From Hymenobacter metallilatus (lineage in GTDB: Bacteria; Bacteroidota; Bacteroidia; Cytophagales; Hymenobacteraceae), in the NCBI RefSeq assembly GCF_003944705.1, contig NZ_RWIS01000010.1:1-64000 (forward strand): 64,000 nt of DNA. The letters run 5' to 3'. Shown here in pieces: positions 8,441-16,753 of this stretch. The notes beneath the pieces were generated by a model that ran no database searches, was not told the DNA's origin, and saw only the letters and a program-made list of their open reading frames with translations. The stretch's first letter is position 1. Each line of letters starts with the position of its first letter. A program made the translations under genes and the position numbers.

Positions 8441-8490
8441 AAAAACAGCGGGGCCGCTGCGTACTACTGCGCAGCGGCCCCGCTGTTTTT
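8441..8490. terminator. Bidirectional 21-bp terminator between the NlpE-like and MFS genes
   Basis: Arms 8441-8461 and 8470-8490 are perfect reverse complements (21 bp, GC-rich core) with an eight-base loop. The left arm starts with five A and the right arm ends with five T, so it can stop transcription from both convergent genes. Confidence 0.9.
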
Positions 8491-8585
8491 ATCCTTGTGC
8501 ACCGTGCGCAACTGGCTGCCGGCTCAGGACGAAATTCTGCGGGCAGTGAAACCAAATGATAGTTGACGGTCGGCCAGCCCGCGCG

Positions 8586-9878
8586 TTAGGCGTTAGGCTT
8601 TTCAGGGGTCATATCCAGGCGGCGGAGCTTATCGGCGCTCAGCGCCGTAATGCCCACTACTATCAGGGTCATAATGCCCCCAAAAACCACCGAGGTGGCG
8701 GTACCCAGCCATTTGGCCACGGCCCCCGATTCAAACGCCCCGATTTCGTTGCTGGAGCCGATGAAGATGTTGTTCACGGCCGATACCCGGCCCTTCATGT
8801 GCTCCGGGGTGAAGGTGTGCAGCAACGTGGAGCGCACAATCACCGACACGGAATCAAACATTCCCGTCAGAAACAGAAGCCCCATTGAAAGCCAGAAGTT
8901 GCGCGACAGGGCAAACCCAATAGTGGCCAGTCCGAACCCCGCCACGGCCCACAGCAGCTTGCGGCCGGCATGGCGGCGCAACGGAAAATACGTGAGCAAC
9001 ACGGCCATCAGCACTGACCCCAGCGCCGGCGCCGACTCCAGGTGGCCCAGGCCGGTGGAACCTACTTTCAGAATGCTTTCGGCAAACACCGGCAGCATGG
9101 CCACGGCTCCCCCAAACAGCACAGCAAACAGATCCAGCGACAAAGCCGCCAGCACCAGCTGGTTTCCGAAGATGAATTTCAGTCCTGTGCCAATACTCTC
9201 CCGGAAATCGGGGGCTGCTCCTTCCCGCGCCGGTAGCGGATGTGAGGCCAGACTTCCGAACAGCGTCCAGGCCACTAGTAGCAAGCTGGTGGCTACGGCG
9301 TAAGCCCCGCCCACGCCGAGCGGGGCAATCAGGTAGCCGCCAATTACGGGGCCTATCACCGAGGAGCCCTGCCAGGTAGTACTGTTCCAGGTAATGGCAT
9401 TGGCCAGCTTATCCCGGTCGGGCAGCAGCTGGGGCATGTAGGAAAACAGGGCCGGCCCCAGAAAGCCCCGGGCAATACCACTCACAAAGATTACCGCGTA
9501 AATGGGCAGCGTGCCCAGGTGCTCCGCGGCCAGCAGCCTCCCCCCGGCCGCCGACGACAGCCCCGCCAAAGCCCCGGCACACAGCACCAGCAGCGCCACC
9601 GATACCAGAATAATATTCTTGCGCTTGATGGAATCGGCTACGTGCCCCGCGTACAACGACACCGCAATGCTGGGTATGGCCTCCGTCAGGCCAATCAGGC
9701 CCAGCTTCCACGGGTCGCCGGTGAGCTTAAACAGCTGCCAGCTTACTACCAGCCCCTGAATACGGGTGGCCACGACAAAGCTGGCCCGGGCCGCAATAAA
9801 CCGGCGAAAATCCGGAACGCGCAGGGCCGCGTACGGGTCGTGGCGAGGAGAGTCGGGAGCAGGAAGGGAAGCTGACAT
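8586..9878 (-). CDS. Major facilitator superfamily exporter (EntS/MFS_3-like)
   Basis: A 430-residue polytopic membrane protein with about 12 predicted membrane segments. It opens with YAALRVPDFRRFIAARASFV, then QLFKLTGDPWKLGLIGL and AGHVADSIKRKNIILV (an MFS loop 2-3 like motif), and FVSGIARGFLGPALFSYMPQ. This matches the MFS_3/EntS group, which exports siderophores or other small molecules; the substrate is not shown. The ATG at 9878 is the first start and sits just before the first helix. It is convergent with the NlpE-like gene and shares the terminator at 8441-8490. The divergent neighbour at 10096 may share its upstream region. Confidence 0.85.
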   Translation of the reverse strand: MSASLPAPDSPRHDPYAALRVPDFRRFIAARASFVVATRIQGLVVSWQLFKLTGDPWKLGLIGLTEAIPSIAVSLYAGHVADSIKRKNIILVSVALLVLCAGALAGLSSAAGGRLLAAEHLGTLPIYAVIFVSGIARGFLGPALFSYMPQLLPDRDKLANAITWNSTTWQGSSVIGPVIGGYLIAPLGVGGAYAVATSLLLVAWTLFGSLASHPLPAREGAAPDFRESIGTGLKFIFGNQLVLAALSLDLFAVLFGGAVAMLPVFAESILKVGSTGLGHLESAPALGSVLMAVLLTYFPLRRHAGRKLLWAVAGFGLATIGFALSRNFWLSMGLLFLTGMFDSVSVIVRSTLLHTFTPEHMKGRVSAVNNIFIGSSNEIGAFESGAVAKWLGTATSVVFGGIMTLIVVGITALSADKLRRLDMTPEKPNA

Positions 9879-10095
9879 AGGAAGCGGCCGGAAAGCAACG
9901 GCCCGGTAAAGGTAGGGGCCGCTGCTGGCCCGCTAAGCTCAGCCAGTATACTTTTATCGGGTGGCCCGCGCTTCCTTTTTTCGCGGGCAAGCCATTTCAG
10001 GCCCGATACCGTATGGGTAATTCAAGGCGCTGCGGGCCTGCCTATCCGCGCACAGCCCGTTGTGTTATTTGTCTGGTTTCCTGCGGCTAGCTACT

Positions 10096-10512
10096 ATGCC
10101 TTCTACTTCTGCCCTCACCGATCTGCTGACGTTGCAGCACCGCCCCGAACTGGGCGTAACGGAGGTGCGCTGGCTACGGCCGGCGGCCGCCCAGGAGCTA
10201 CAGCAGAGCTACACGCTGGTTCTGACATCGGCCCGCAACCGGCGCTACTGGCTGCTGGATTTGCGGCAGCGGGGCCCCGCCAGCGAGGATGACACCCATT
10301 GGGTACTCACGCAGTTTGTGCCGCAGCTGGCCGCCCGGGCCCATGGCCGGGTATACCTGGCATTTCTGGTGGCCGCCAGCCAGCTCAGCCCCGAGGAGCA
10401 GGAAAGCGGCTCCCCCATGGTCCTCACCGACCAGGCCCACGTGCGACTGTTTGCCAACGACGCGCCCGCTTTGCGCTGGCTGGCCGGCCGCCAGCACCAC
10501 GAAAGCAGCTGA
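10096..10512 (+). CDS. Hypothetical conserved protein
   Basis: A 138-residue soluble protein with no signal peptide. The pattern HRPELGVTEVRWLRP, then TLVLTSARNRRYWLLDLR and GRVYLAFLVAAS suggests an alternating beta/alpha fold somewhat like STAS or SpoIIAA-like proteins, where a strand ends at 'LLDLR'. I would not assign a family from this alone. The ATG at 10096 (MPSTSALTDL) is preferred over the start 36 bases upstream because the longer reading adds an unrelated hydrophobic stretch. It is followed 49 bases downstream by the DUF6799 gene on the same strand. Function unknown. Confidence 0.6.
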   Translation: MPSTSALTDLLTLQHRPELGVTEVRWLRPAAAQELQQSYTLVLTSARNRRYWLLDLRQRGPASEDDTHWVLTQFVPQLAARAHGRVYLAFLVAASQLSPEEQESGSPMVLTDQAHVRLFANDAPALRWLAGRQHHESS

Positions 10513-10560
10513 TGCTTTTTACCGCTACTCAACTCACGCCTCACTCCACCGCCTCCCTAT

Positions 10561-11136
10561 ATGTCAGTTCCTACATCTGCTTTCCGCTACCTGCTTTTGG
10601 CAGGGTTCCTTACCACTGCTGCCCTTACCGCGCAGGCCCAGCAAACGGCTCCGGGCACCACAGCTGCTCAATTGAAAGACGGAGCATTCCGGCGCAATGG
10701 CAAGGTTTTCCGGCTACAGGCCGGGCAGACTACGCCACTTTCTGCGCCGCTGCGCTTTACCAACGGCCTTACCCTACGCCCCGACGGCATTATGGTGAGC
10801 AAGAACGGTACCCGCCAGCTGCTGGAAAACGGCAAGGCCGTGAACATGCAAGGCGACGTGGTGATCTACCGCGACGACATGATGACGCCCGAGGCTATTG
10901 CCCGCCATGATGAGCAGGCTACTGGTTCGGCCGGTACTACTACCGTTGCTATTCCGGTGGCCACCAACCTGGCGGCCATTGCTACGCAACTCCAGAACAC
11001 GGCCCAGCGCCTCGACCAGCTCCGCCAGCTGAGCCAGCTGCTGGACCAGCGGGCCACGGCCGCCGCTGCAGGCAGCACCCCGGCGCCGGAGCTGGAAACC
11101 CGCATTCAGCAGCTAAGCCAGCAACTGCAACCGTAG
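10561..11136 (+). CDS. Secreted DUF6799-domain protein
   Basis: A 191-residue protein with a signal peptide (cleavage near AQAQ, residue about 27). Residues about 38-105 match the DUF6799 pattern of Bacteroidota: LKDGAFRRNGKVF, then TTPLSAPLRFTNGLTLRPDG and a strand-turn repeat built around 'G..V..NG.R..L..GK'. The C-terminal third (about 125-190) is an Ala/Gln/Leu-rich helix, likely a coiled coil (AQRLDQLRQLSQLLDQR). It is predicted to be periplasmic or surface-exposed. Its role is unknown. It may share a transcript with the preceding 138-residue gene. Confidence 0.75.
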   Translation: MSVPTSAFRYLLLAGFLTTAALTAQAQQTAPGTTAAQLKDGAFRRNGKVFRLQAGQTTPLSAPLRFTNGLTLRPDGIMVSKNGTRQLLENGKAVNMQGDVVIYRDDMMTPEAIARHDEQATGSAGTTTVAIPVATNLAAIATQLQNTAQRLDQLRQLSQLLDQRATAAAAGSTPAPELETRIQQLSQQLQP

Positions 11137-11328
11137 CGCACGGTTCTTGCTGCGGCTAGCCCCCGGCTGCTGACTGTCAATTTATAATCAACGAATCAGC
11201 CTCCGGGGGCTTATAGCAATACCGTAGCCAGACAGGTGGTACGGCAATGCAGTATTGCATATGCAGAATGCCTAATAATCAGTTTTTCGATTGATCAAAA
11301 AAATTTTGTCATTTCCGCTAATCACCCG

Positions 11329-11359
11329 TTGCGTTTCGGTTGGCGGTTCTCTACATTTG
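11329..11359 (+). promoter_or_regulatory. Bacteroidota-type promoter for the ECF sigma operon
   Basis: A -33-like TTG (11329-11331) and a perfect TACATTTG -7 box (11352-11359, consensus TAnnTTTG) are 20 bases apart, about 98 bases before the sigma gene's ATG. The 11137-11456 gap is otherwise AT-rich, with no convincing gene. Confidence 0.6.
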
Positions 11360-11456
11360 ATTTCTTCAGAATCTTCATTCTTCCTTCACGCAAGTATCCA
11401 CCGGCAACCGCACTCTATGGCCTAAAGCTCTACGTCCCCTTTTTTTCGTAGTGTTT

Positions 11457-12092
11457 ATGGAAACCATGCAGCCGAGCGACTCCGCTCTCATTTCGCGCTA
11501 TATTGCCGGCCAGGAAGATGCCTTTGCTCAGTTGCTTGAGCGGCACAAGGCCCGTGTATTTACGACTATTATGCTCATTGTCCGCGACGAAGACGTGGCG
11601 GAAGATTTGCTGCAGGATACTTTTATCAAGGCCGTGCATACCATGAAGAGTGGCCGGTATAATGAAGAAGGAAAATTTTCGTCTTGGATCTGCCGAATTG
11701 CGCATAACTTGGCTATTGACTGCTTCCGGCGCGAAAAACGGAGTCCTTTATTGAACCTCGACACAACAAGTCATGCGTTCAATTCGTTGTCGTTGGCAGA
11801 GGAAGGAGCCGAGGCTGCGCTTACCCGGGAAGAAACCCACGCGCGGCTTCGGGAACTGATTCAGGAGCTGCCCGCGGCGCAGAAAGAAGTCCTGATCATG
11901 CGCCATTACGGCGACATGAGTTTTCAGGAAATTGCCGATGCAACGGGGGTCAGCATTAATACCGCGCTGGGGCGTATGCGCTATGCGCTGATCAACCTGC
12001 GGAAAAAAATGGCCGCACAACCCGTTTTCTATGATCAAAACCTTTACCCACGAGACGCTGCTCCGGTACGTGTACAACGAATTGCCAGCTAA
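11457..12092 (+). CDS. ECF-type RNA polymerase sigma-70 factor
   Basis: A 211-residue sigma factor. Region 2 is clear: LISRYIAGQEDAFAQLLERH, then DEDVAEDLLQDTFIKA and GKFSSWICRIAHNLAIDCFR. Region 4 has PAAQKEVLIMRHYGDMSFQE followed by the helix-turn-helix IADATGVSINTALGRMRYAL. It directs RNA polymerase to a regulon not identified here. The ATG at 11457 (METMQ) is preferred; the GTG at 11451 would add two residues. The last 62 bases overlap the small gene at 12031, so the two are probably translationally coupled. A candidate promoter lies at 11329. Confidence 0.92.
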   Translation: METMQPSDSALISRYIAGQEDAFAQLLERHKARVFTTIMLIVRDEDVAEDLLQDTFIKAVHTMKSGRYNEEGKFSSWICRIAHNLAIDCFRREKRSPLLNLDTTSHAFNSLSLAEEGAEAALTREETHARLRELIQELPAAQKEVLIMRHYGDMSFQEIADATGVSINTALGRMRYALINLRKKMAAQPVFYDQNLYPRDAAPVRVQRIAS

Positions 12093-12261
12093 CGAGCAGC
12101 AGGCCATCGAACAAGCCCTCCAGCATGATGCGGAACTAGCGGCTTCCTGCGCCGATTTGCTGCTGGCCCAGCAGGCCCTGAACGGCTTGCGCCGTACTCC
12201 CAGCCAGCGCACCACCGATTCTATCCTGCAGTATTCCCGCACCTTTCTGCGAAAGGAATAA
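12031..12261 (+). CDS. Small protein coupled to the sigma factor (anti-sigma-like N-terminal segment)
   Basis: A 76-residue protein starting inside the sigma gene in another frame (62-base overlap). The N-terminal part (HETLLRYVYNELPANEQQAI) resembles the start of zf-HC2-type anti-sigma factors, where an acidic helix packs on the sigma factor, and is followed by QHDAELAASCADLLLAQQAL. There is no membrane segment and no HxxxCxxC zinc site, so it would be a soluble, shortened relative. The overlap suggests joint control with the sigma factor; the inhibitory role is inferred from family and position. A terminator follows at 12290. Confidence 0.75.
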   Translation: MIKTFTHETLLRYVYNELPANEQQAIEQALQHDAELAASCADLLLAQQALNGLRRTPSQRTTDSILQYSRTFLRKE

Positions 12262-12289
12262 TCTGCCCGGTCCGGCCCCAACAACCCGC

Positions 12290-12321
12290 GCCGCAAGGGT
12301 ACCGCTTGGTACCTTTGCGGC
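12290..12321 (+). terminator. Terminator of the ECF sigma operon
   Basis: Arms 12290-12303 and 12308-12321 pair over 14 bp with one G-T wobble around a GCTT loop, 28 bases after the stop at 12261. Confidence 0.7.
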
Positions 12322-12437
12322 ACGTTGCGTTGGTACCCTACCGGCTTTCCCGGTGTAGCGCGGGCTTTAGCCCGTAGCTGGTTGCCTCCGCGCCGATAAC
12401 CAAACATACACTAGCAACCGCTCCGGTGTAAAGCCCC

Positions 12438-12499
12438 GAAGCTGTTTAGAAAGTCAACAGAAGGTCCTGCTGAGCTTTGCTTACTTCCTAAACAAGTTC
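12438..12499. repeat. Dispersed element with inverted ends, copy 1
   Basis: About 62 bases bounded by GAAGCTGTTTAG and CTAAACAAGTTC, which are near reverse complements. A second copy is at 55402-55469 and a weaker one at 14556-14652. All are intergenic. Confidence 0.65.
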
Positions 12500-12556
12500 C
12501 GCGCTACGGGCCTGATGCACCGTTTGCCACACCACTTCTTTACTTAGCTGCCCCTC

Positions 12557-13258
12557 ATGCGCAAGCCCGAGCGTTTCCGTCACTTCCTCGAGTATTTTAC
12601 CACGCACTTCCCGGAGCCGGAAACGGAGCTGCATTACTCCAACCCGTACGAGCTGATTGTGGCAGTAGTGCTGAGCGCCCAGTGTACCGATAAGCGCGTG
12701 AACCAGGTAATGCCAGCCCTATTGCAACAATTTCCGACGCCCGAGCATCTGGCCGCTGCCGCCGCGGAGGATATTTTTCCGTTCATCCGCAGCGTTTCCT
12801 ATCCCAACAACAAGGCCAAGCACCTGGCCGGACTGGGGCAGCTGTTGGTCCAGGATTTTGGGGGCGAGGTGCCCAGCACTATTGAAGAGCTACAGCGCCT
12901 GCCGGGCGTAGGGCGCAAGACGGCCAACGTGGTCGTATCCGTCATCTACAACCAGCCGGCTATGGCCGTGGATACGCATGTGTTCCGGGTGTCGCACCGG
13001 TTGGGGCTGGTTGCCAAAACGGCCACCACCCCGCTGGCGGTAGAAAAGGAGTTGGTACGATATATTCCGCAGAATCTGATTCCTAAAGCCCACCACTGGC
13101 TGATTTTGCACGGCCGGTATATCTGTTTGGCTCGCTCCCCCAAATGCGCCATCTGCCCCCTATCCAGCTGGTGTAAGTATTACGCCGAAGTGGCGAGCAA
13201 AACTCTTAATGCAACAACAGAAAACCCTCCTAAACGTCGTAAGTCCATTAATTCGTAA
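12557..13258 (+). CDS. nth: Endonuclease III (DNA N-glycosylase/AP lyase)
   Basis: A 233-residue base-excision repair enzyme that removes oxidised pyrimidines and cuts the abasic site. The helix-hairpin-helix LPGVGRKTANVVV carries the catalytic Lys121, and the following MAVDTHVFRVSHRLG carries the catalytic Asp139. The C-terminal [4Fe-4S] cluster is complete: Cys190, Cys197, Cys200, Cys206 in the C-x6-C-x2-C-x5-C spacing. N-terminal motif VVLSAQCTDKRVNQVMPAL is conserved. Length matches the family (about 210-230), with a short basic C-terminal tail (PPKRRKS). The ATG at 12557 is the first start. It stands alone between repeats. Confidence 0.96.
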   Translation: MRKPERFRHFLEYFTTHFPEPETELHYSNPYELIVAVVLSAQCTDKRVNQVMPALLQQFPTPEHLAAAAAEDIFPFIRSVSYPNNKAKHLAGLGQLLVQDFGGEVPSTIEELQRLPGVGRKTANVVVSVIYNQPAMAVDTHVFRVSHRLGLVAKTATTPLAVEKELVRYIPQNLIPKAHHWLILHGRYICLARSPKCAICPLSSWCKYYAEVASKTLNATTENPPKRRKSINS

Positions 13259-13317
13259 CCAATCAGCACAACTTAGTATATAAGTAGTTCTAGAAAGCCC
13301 ATAAGTTCCTTCTGGGG

Positions 13318-14517
13318 TCAGCTGGCTGCATCTTCTAGTATCCGCAGCATCACCTGCCCAATTTGTTGCCGGTCGAACTCCCGCTGCGCTATCTGGCGGC
13401 CGTGCATCCCGGCCAGGCTCAACTGCTCTGATGCGCTACATAGCTGCGCAAGAAGCTCTGCCAGCGCAGTGGCGTTGTCGGCGGGCGAATACCAGCCGCA
13501 GCGGTACTGCTCCACGAAGCGCTTGGTCCAGCCAGGATTAGTGACGATGACCGGCGTACCCACAGCCAGGCTGTCGTAAAATTTAGCGGGCGAGTTGGCA
13601 TCCAGCACTGGCAGGCCCAGAAACGGGGCCACCGATACCTCGGCCAGCCGGAACCATGTAAATACAGCATGGCGCGGCTGGGGCGGCACCACCCGGATAA
13701 AGGGGTACCGGGCGGCAGCGGCGGCCAGGTCGGGGGCGTGAAAACCGTGGCCCATAAACAGCCACACCGCCCGGGGGCACTGCGGAGCCAGCTGAATGGC
13801 CGCCTCCAGCAGCAACGGAATATTATTGGCCCGCCCGAAAGTACCGGCATATAAAATCACCTGATGGCCTTCCAACTGCCAAGTACGGCGCAACGCGGCT
13901 ACTGCTTCATCCGTGGCCGCCGCGGCCAGATCCAGGTCGGTGCCATTCAGGACGGTGGTTATCTTCTCCGCCGGAATACCCAGGTCCCGTACGTAGGCCG
14001 TCATATCAGGCGAAAGAGGCAAAATGTGCCGGGCTGATTGATACAGGCTCTTTTCCAGCGCAAACAGGCCCCTTTGGGCCAGACGGCTGGGCACTGCTCC
14101 CATGGCAATTGGGAAAGCCGGCCATAAATCCTGCACTTCAAATACCCAAGGCACCCGGCGCCAGCGCGCCACCTGAGCGGCCGCCCATGCCGCCGTGAGC
14201 GGCGTGCTGATGCCCCAGATAACGTCCGGCTTGGCTATGCGCAGCCCTTCCCGCAGGGCGTAGGCCGCGTAGCGCCCAAACGATACTCCCCGGCGGAGTA
14301 CGCCCATCCGGTTGTCGTAGGGCACGGCGGCGGTGCGCATCTCCACGCCCTCCGGCAGCCACGGAAACTCCCGCGTCAGGCGCTGCGCCTCCCAGGTAGT
14401 AGTAGTGATGAGCGTAACCCGGTGCACACGGGCCATCTGCGCCAGCAGAGAGTAGTGCCGACTGGTGGCCGGACAGTCGGGGTTGGTGTGATACTGGCTG
14501 AAGACGGCAATGTGCAT
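13318..14517 (-). CDS. Glycosyltransferase family 4 protein (WbuB-like)
   Basis: A 399-residue GT-B glycosyltransferase. It starts MHIAVFSQYHTNPDC, the GT4 N-terminal Rossmann strand, continues with VIWGISTPLTAAWAA and WVFEVQDLWPAFPIAMG, and has a second domain with VILYAGTFGRANNIPLLLEA and a C-terminal NSPAKFYDSLAVGTPVIVTN, the sugar-nucleotide site (the usual E-x7-E is changed here). The closest known type is WbuB/WcaI-like transferases that add sugars during surface polysaccharide or O-antigen synthesis; donor and acceptor are not shown. There are no other polysaccharide genes next to it. The ATG at 14517 opens directly into the first strand. Confidence 0.9.
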   Translation of the reverse strand: MHIAVFSQYHTNPDCPATSRHYSLLAQMARVHRVTLITTTTWEAQRLTREFPWLPEGVEMRTAAVPYDNRMGVLRRGVSFGRYAAYALREGLRIAKPDVIWGISTPLTAAWAAAQVARWRRVPWVFEVQDLWPAFPIAMGAVPSRLAQRGLFALEKSLYQSARHILPLSPDMTAYVRDLGIPAEKITTVLNGTDLDLAAAATDEAVAALRRTWQLEGHQVILYAGTFGRANNIPLLLEAAIQLAPQCPRAVWLFMGHGFHAPDLAAAAARYPFIRVVPPQPRHAVFTWFRLAEVSVAPFLGLPVLDANSPAKFYDSLAVGTPVIVTNPGWTKRFVEQYRCGWYSPADNATALAELLAQLCSASEQLSLAGMHGRQIAQREFDRQQIGQVMLRILEDAAS

Positions 14518-14555
14518 TCAGGTAATTACGAGTTGAGCATCAGGAGTTCAAAATT

Positions 14556-14652
14556 GAACCTGTTTAAAAAGTCGACCAAGGACAAGACGGATGAAGCAAG
14601 GGTGCAGCGTACTGCGCCCGTACTGCCCTGGCGTCATCTTTTAAACAAACTC
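14556..14652. repeat. Dispersed element with inverted ends, divergent copy
   Basis: Begins GAACCTGTTTAAAAAGTC (compare GAAGCTGTTTAGAAAGTC at 12438) and ends near CTTTTAAACAAACTC. The interior is unrelated to the other copies. It lies between gldB and the glycosyltransferase gene. Confidence 0.45.
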
Positions 14653-14704
14653 ATTACCGCATGGCGCCGCTCCGCGCTGGGTAGTCGTTCTTGCTTCTCG
14701 AGCT

Positions 14705-15730
14705 TTAATTTACCCGACCCTGGTTTACCTTAGGCCGGTAGCGCGAGTCGTTGAGGATGCGCTGGGCATTTTTCTCGGCCATCAGCTGCTTGAGGGTTAC
14801 GTTCGGGTGCTCGGTCATGTACTTGCGCACAATCTGCCAGCCCACCCAAGCCCCTACCCTACCCGGGCAGGTTTTATCGATTTCCGGAATGTTAGGCCGC
14901 TCCCCAATGTACTTCTGGATGGTAAAGGCCGCGGTGTTGTAGAGCAGACTCTTCTCAATGAAGTGCGCCCATATTTTGCCCTCATTAAAATGCACCCCGG
15001 CCATTTCCTTGTCAGTGTAGCCGATGAGCAATGAATCGGGCGTACAAGGCAGCATTTTCTCCGCAAAATAGAGTGACTTGCCATACTGCACCATTTCGCC
15101 CAGCATGGTTTGGTTGGTAAGCTGCTTCTGGTTGTATTTGCTGCTGATGGCCAGCGCCACCGTGGGCACCAAGTGCTCCTTGGTGTAGCGGCGCAGAATG
15201 TAGCCTGGCACGTTGGGCCGGTAGGCTGCTGTAGGGCCTACAAAGTAATCCGTGCCGAGTACCAGCAGGCTGTCATTCACAAACAAATCCTGGCTCAGGC
15301 CGCTCACAAAGGTCTTGACGGGGGGCACCCGGAAATCCGGAAAATAATAGCGAATATGCTGAAACATGGGCTTCAGCTGCTTTTCCAGGCCCGCGGCCGT
15401 AAACGACGTATCGGCCTGATTGCCTAATTTTTGCAGGCCGGGGTTGGTGGCCAGGCGCGTAATGGTAGCGCCCAACACTCCCGCCGGATACTGCCCGCTC
15501 TGCAGGAACTGCCGGGCAAACAGCTTGTGCTCCTGCAGGAACCGGTTGGCGTCGGCCGGCGACTTTATTTGAAAAAATGGTTTCTCTAACCGCTCAATCG
15601 ACACTGGTGCATCTATTCTGGCTACTTCCGGATTCAGCTCACAGCTTTCCTGACCGGGACTACAGGCCCCAAAAATGGCGGCGGAGGCCAGGAATACGGC
15701 CAGGGTACGCAAACGGGTAGGAATGTGCAT
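14705..15730 (-). CDS. gldB: Gliding-motility lipoprotein GldB
   Basis: A 341-residue lipoprotein with signal MHIPTRLRTL and a lipobox ending AIFGAC (Cys23). The sequence follows GldB: IERLEKPFFQIKSPADANRF near the N terminus, YYFPDFRVPPVKTFVSGLSQ in the middle, VLGTDYFVGPTAAYRPN, and a C-terminal WAHFIEKSLLYNTAAF and PGRVGAWVGWQIVRKYM. GldB is a cell-envelope lipoprotein required for gliding in Flavobacterium johnsoniae, where gldC lies next to it. No gldC is found here. The ATG at 15730 is preferred over the GTG three bases upstream. It is divergent from the porin-like gene at 15823. Confidence 0.93.
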   Translation of the reverse strand: MHIPTRLRTLAVFLASAAIFGACSPGQESCELNPEVARIDAPVSIERLEKPFFQIKSPADANRFLQEHKLFARQFLQSGQYPAGVLGATITRLATNPGLQKLGNQADTSFTAAGLEKQLKPMFQHIRYYFPDFRVPPVKTFVSGLSQDLFVNDSLLVLGTDYFVGPTAAYRPNVPGYILRRYTKEHLVPTVALAISSKYNQKQLTNQTMLGEMVQYGKSLYFAEKMLPCTPDSLLIGYTDKEMAGVHFNEGKIWAHFIEKSLLYNTAAFTIQKYIGERPNIPEIDKTCPGRVGAWVGWQIVRKYMTEHPNVTLKQLMAEKNAQRILNDSRYRPKVNQGRVN

Positions 15731-15822
15731 CACGCTTCTATCTTTAAGGCGAAATTAGCCAAAACCAAACGGCTCACCGCCCTAGCTTCGTGTTTCTCTC
15801 CTCCAGTAATTCCACAGCTGCC

Positions 15823-16494
15823 ATGAAAAAAGCCTTGCTTGCCCTCATTGTTAGTGGTGCCACCAGTGGCGTCGCATTGGCCCAGGTTGAAATTGGCCTA
15901 AAGGTTTCGCCCTCCGTCACCCATCTGCGGGCCGACTCGCCCAGCAACTATGGCTTCGAAAACCAGAAATCCAAAGTGGGAATTGGTGGAGGCATTATTG
16001 TCGATTATTTCTTCGGGCAGAACTATGCCTTTAGTACTGGCCTGGAGCTTACAGGTAAGGGCGGCACCATCAGCTACTTCGACCCCAGCCAGAACCGCCG
16101 TATCGAGCAGAAAATTGGCCTACAGTATTTGCAGGTACCTATTACGGTAAAGCTTTTCACCAACGACATTGCCACTGATACCAAGCTGTATTTCCAGCTC
16201 GGGGGCTCCCTGAATGCGGCCATTGCCGGCCGCATCAACGGGGAGAAGCGCTACACCGATGCCGGCACCGGACAGGAAACCAAAGCTGCCAAGCACGTGA
16301 TTATTCCGGATGCGGGTCTGCGCGGAGGCTTTGGGGTGGAGTACCAGCTGGGCCAGAATACTAAGCTGCTGGCCGGCCTGAGCTACCACCGTGGCCTCTT
16401 CAACATCGACAACTATTTCGGCGACGAGCGGAATTTCAAGGAAGTAGAGCTGAAAAACAGCGAGTTTGCCCTGGACCTGGGCATCAAGTTTTAG
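15823..16494 (+). CDS. Outer-membrane beta-barrel protein (porin-like)
   Basis: A 223-residue protein with a signal peptide (MKKALLALIVSGATSGVALA, cleavage before QVEIG). The mature part is an amphipathic beta barrel of the small outer-membrane family: QVEIGLKVSPSVTHL, then GGIIVDYFFGQNYAFSTGLE, then LQYLQVPITVKLF and LRGGFGVEYQLGQNTKLLAG, ending with a C-terminal Phe (LGIKF), the usual outer-membrane insertion signal. It probably sits in the outer membrane; pore function is not shown. The ATG at 15823 opens the signal peptide. A strong bidirectional terminator follows at 16513. Confidence 0.85.
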   Translation: MKKALLALIVSGATSGVALAQVEIGLKVSPSVTHLRADSPSNYGFENQKSKVGIGGGIIVDYFFGQNYAFSTGLELTGKGGTISYFDPSQNRRIEQKIGLQYLQVPITVKLFTNDIATDTKLYFQLGGSLNAAIAGRINGEKRYTDAGTGQETKAAKHVIIPDAGLRGGFGVEYQLGQNTKLLAGLSYHRGLFNIDNYFGDERNFKEVELKNSEFALDLGIKF

Positions 16495-16512
16495 GTTTCG
16501 GGGCCTTCCGGC

Positions 16513-16556
16513 ACACCAACGCCCGCAGTACCGGCTGGTACTGCGGGCGTTGGTGT
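16513..16556. terminator. Perfect 20-bp hairpin between convergent genes
   Basis: Arms 16513-16532 and 16537-16556 pair perfectly over 20 bp around a GGCT loop, 18 bases after the porin-like gene's stop and before the minus-strand gene ending at 16577. Confidence 0.85.
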
Positions 16557-16576
16557 ATATTGGTAATTGCTCGTCT

Positions 16577-16753
16577 TTATAGCGCCCGGAAGGCCGTAAC
16601 GGCCTGGCTGCCCGCAACCAGTGGGGGCTTAGCGGGCGTAGCCGTTAATGCCGCCCGGCGCGAAAGAGCATACGCTCCGGCAAAACACAGCACTGCTACC
16701 ACCAAAAACTGCAACCATCCCAGTATAACTCGTATCGACATACCCAACGCCAT
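16577..16753 (-). CDS. Small single-pass membrane protein
   Basis: A 58-residue protein starting at ATG 16753-16751. This overlaps the stop of the upstream gene by one base (TAATG), a classic coupling arrangement. The core (ILGWLQFLVVAVLCFAGAYA) is one membrane helix, followed by a basic SRR and a short Pro/Ala-rich tail. The basic residues after the helix suggest the tail faces the cytosol. I do not recognise a family. It is supported mainly by the coupling and the clean membrane segment. Confidence 0.5.
   Translation of the reverse strand: MALGMSIRVILGWLQFLVVAVLCFAGAYALSRRAALTATPAKPPLVAGSQAVTAFRAL

Noticed and set aside
11236..11451. A 71-residue plus-strand frame before the sigma gene
   Set aside because: It covers the predicted promoter, has poor codon use and no homology; treated as intergenic.
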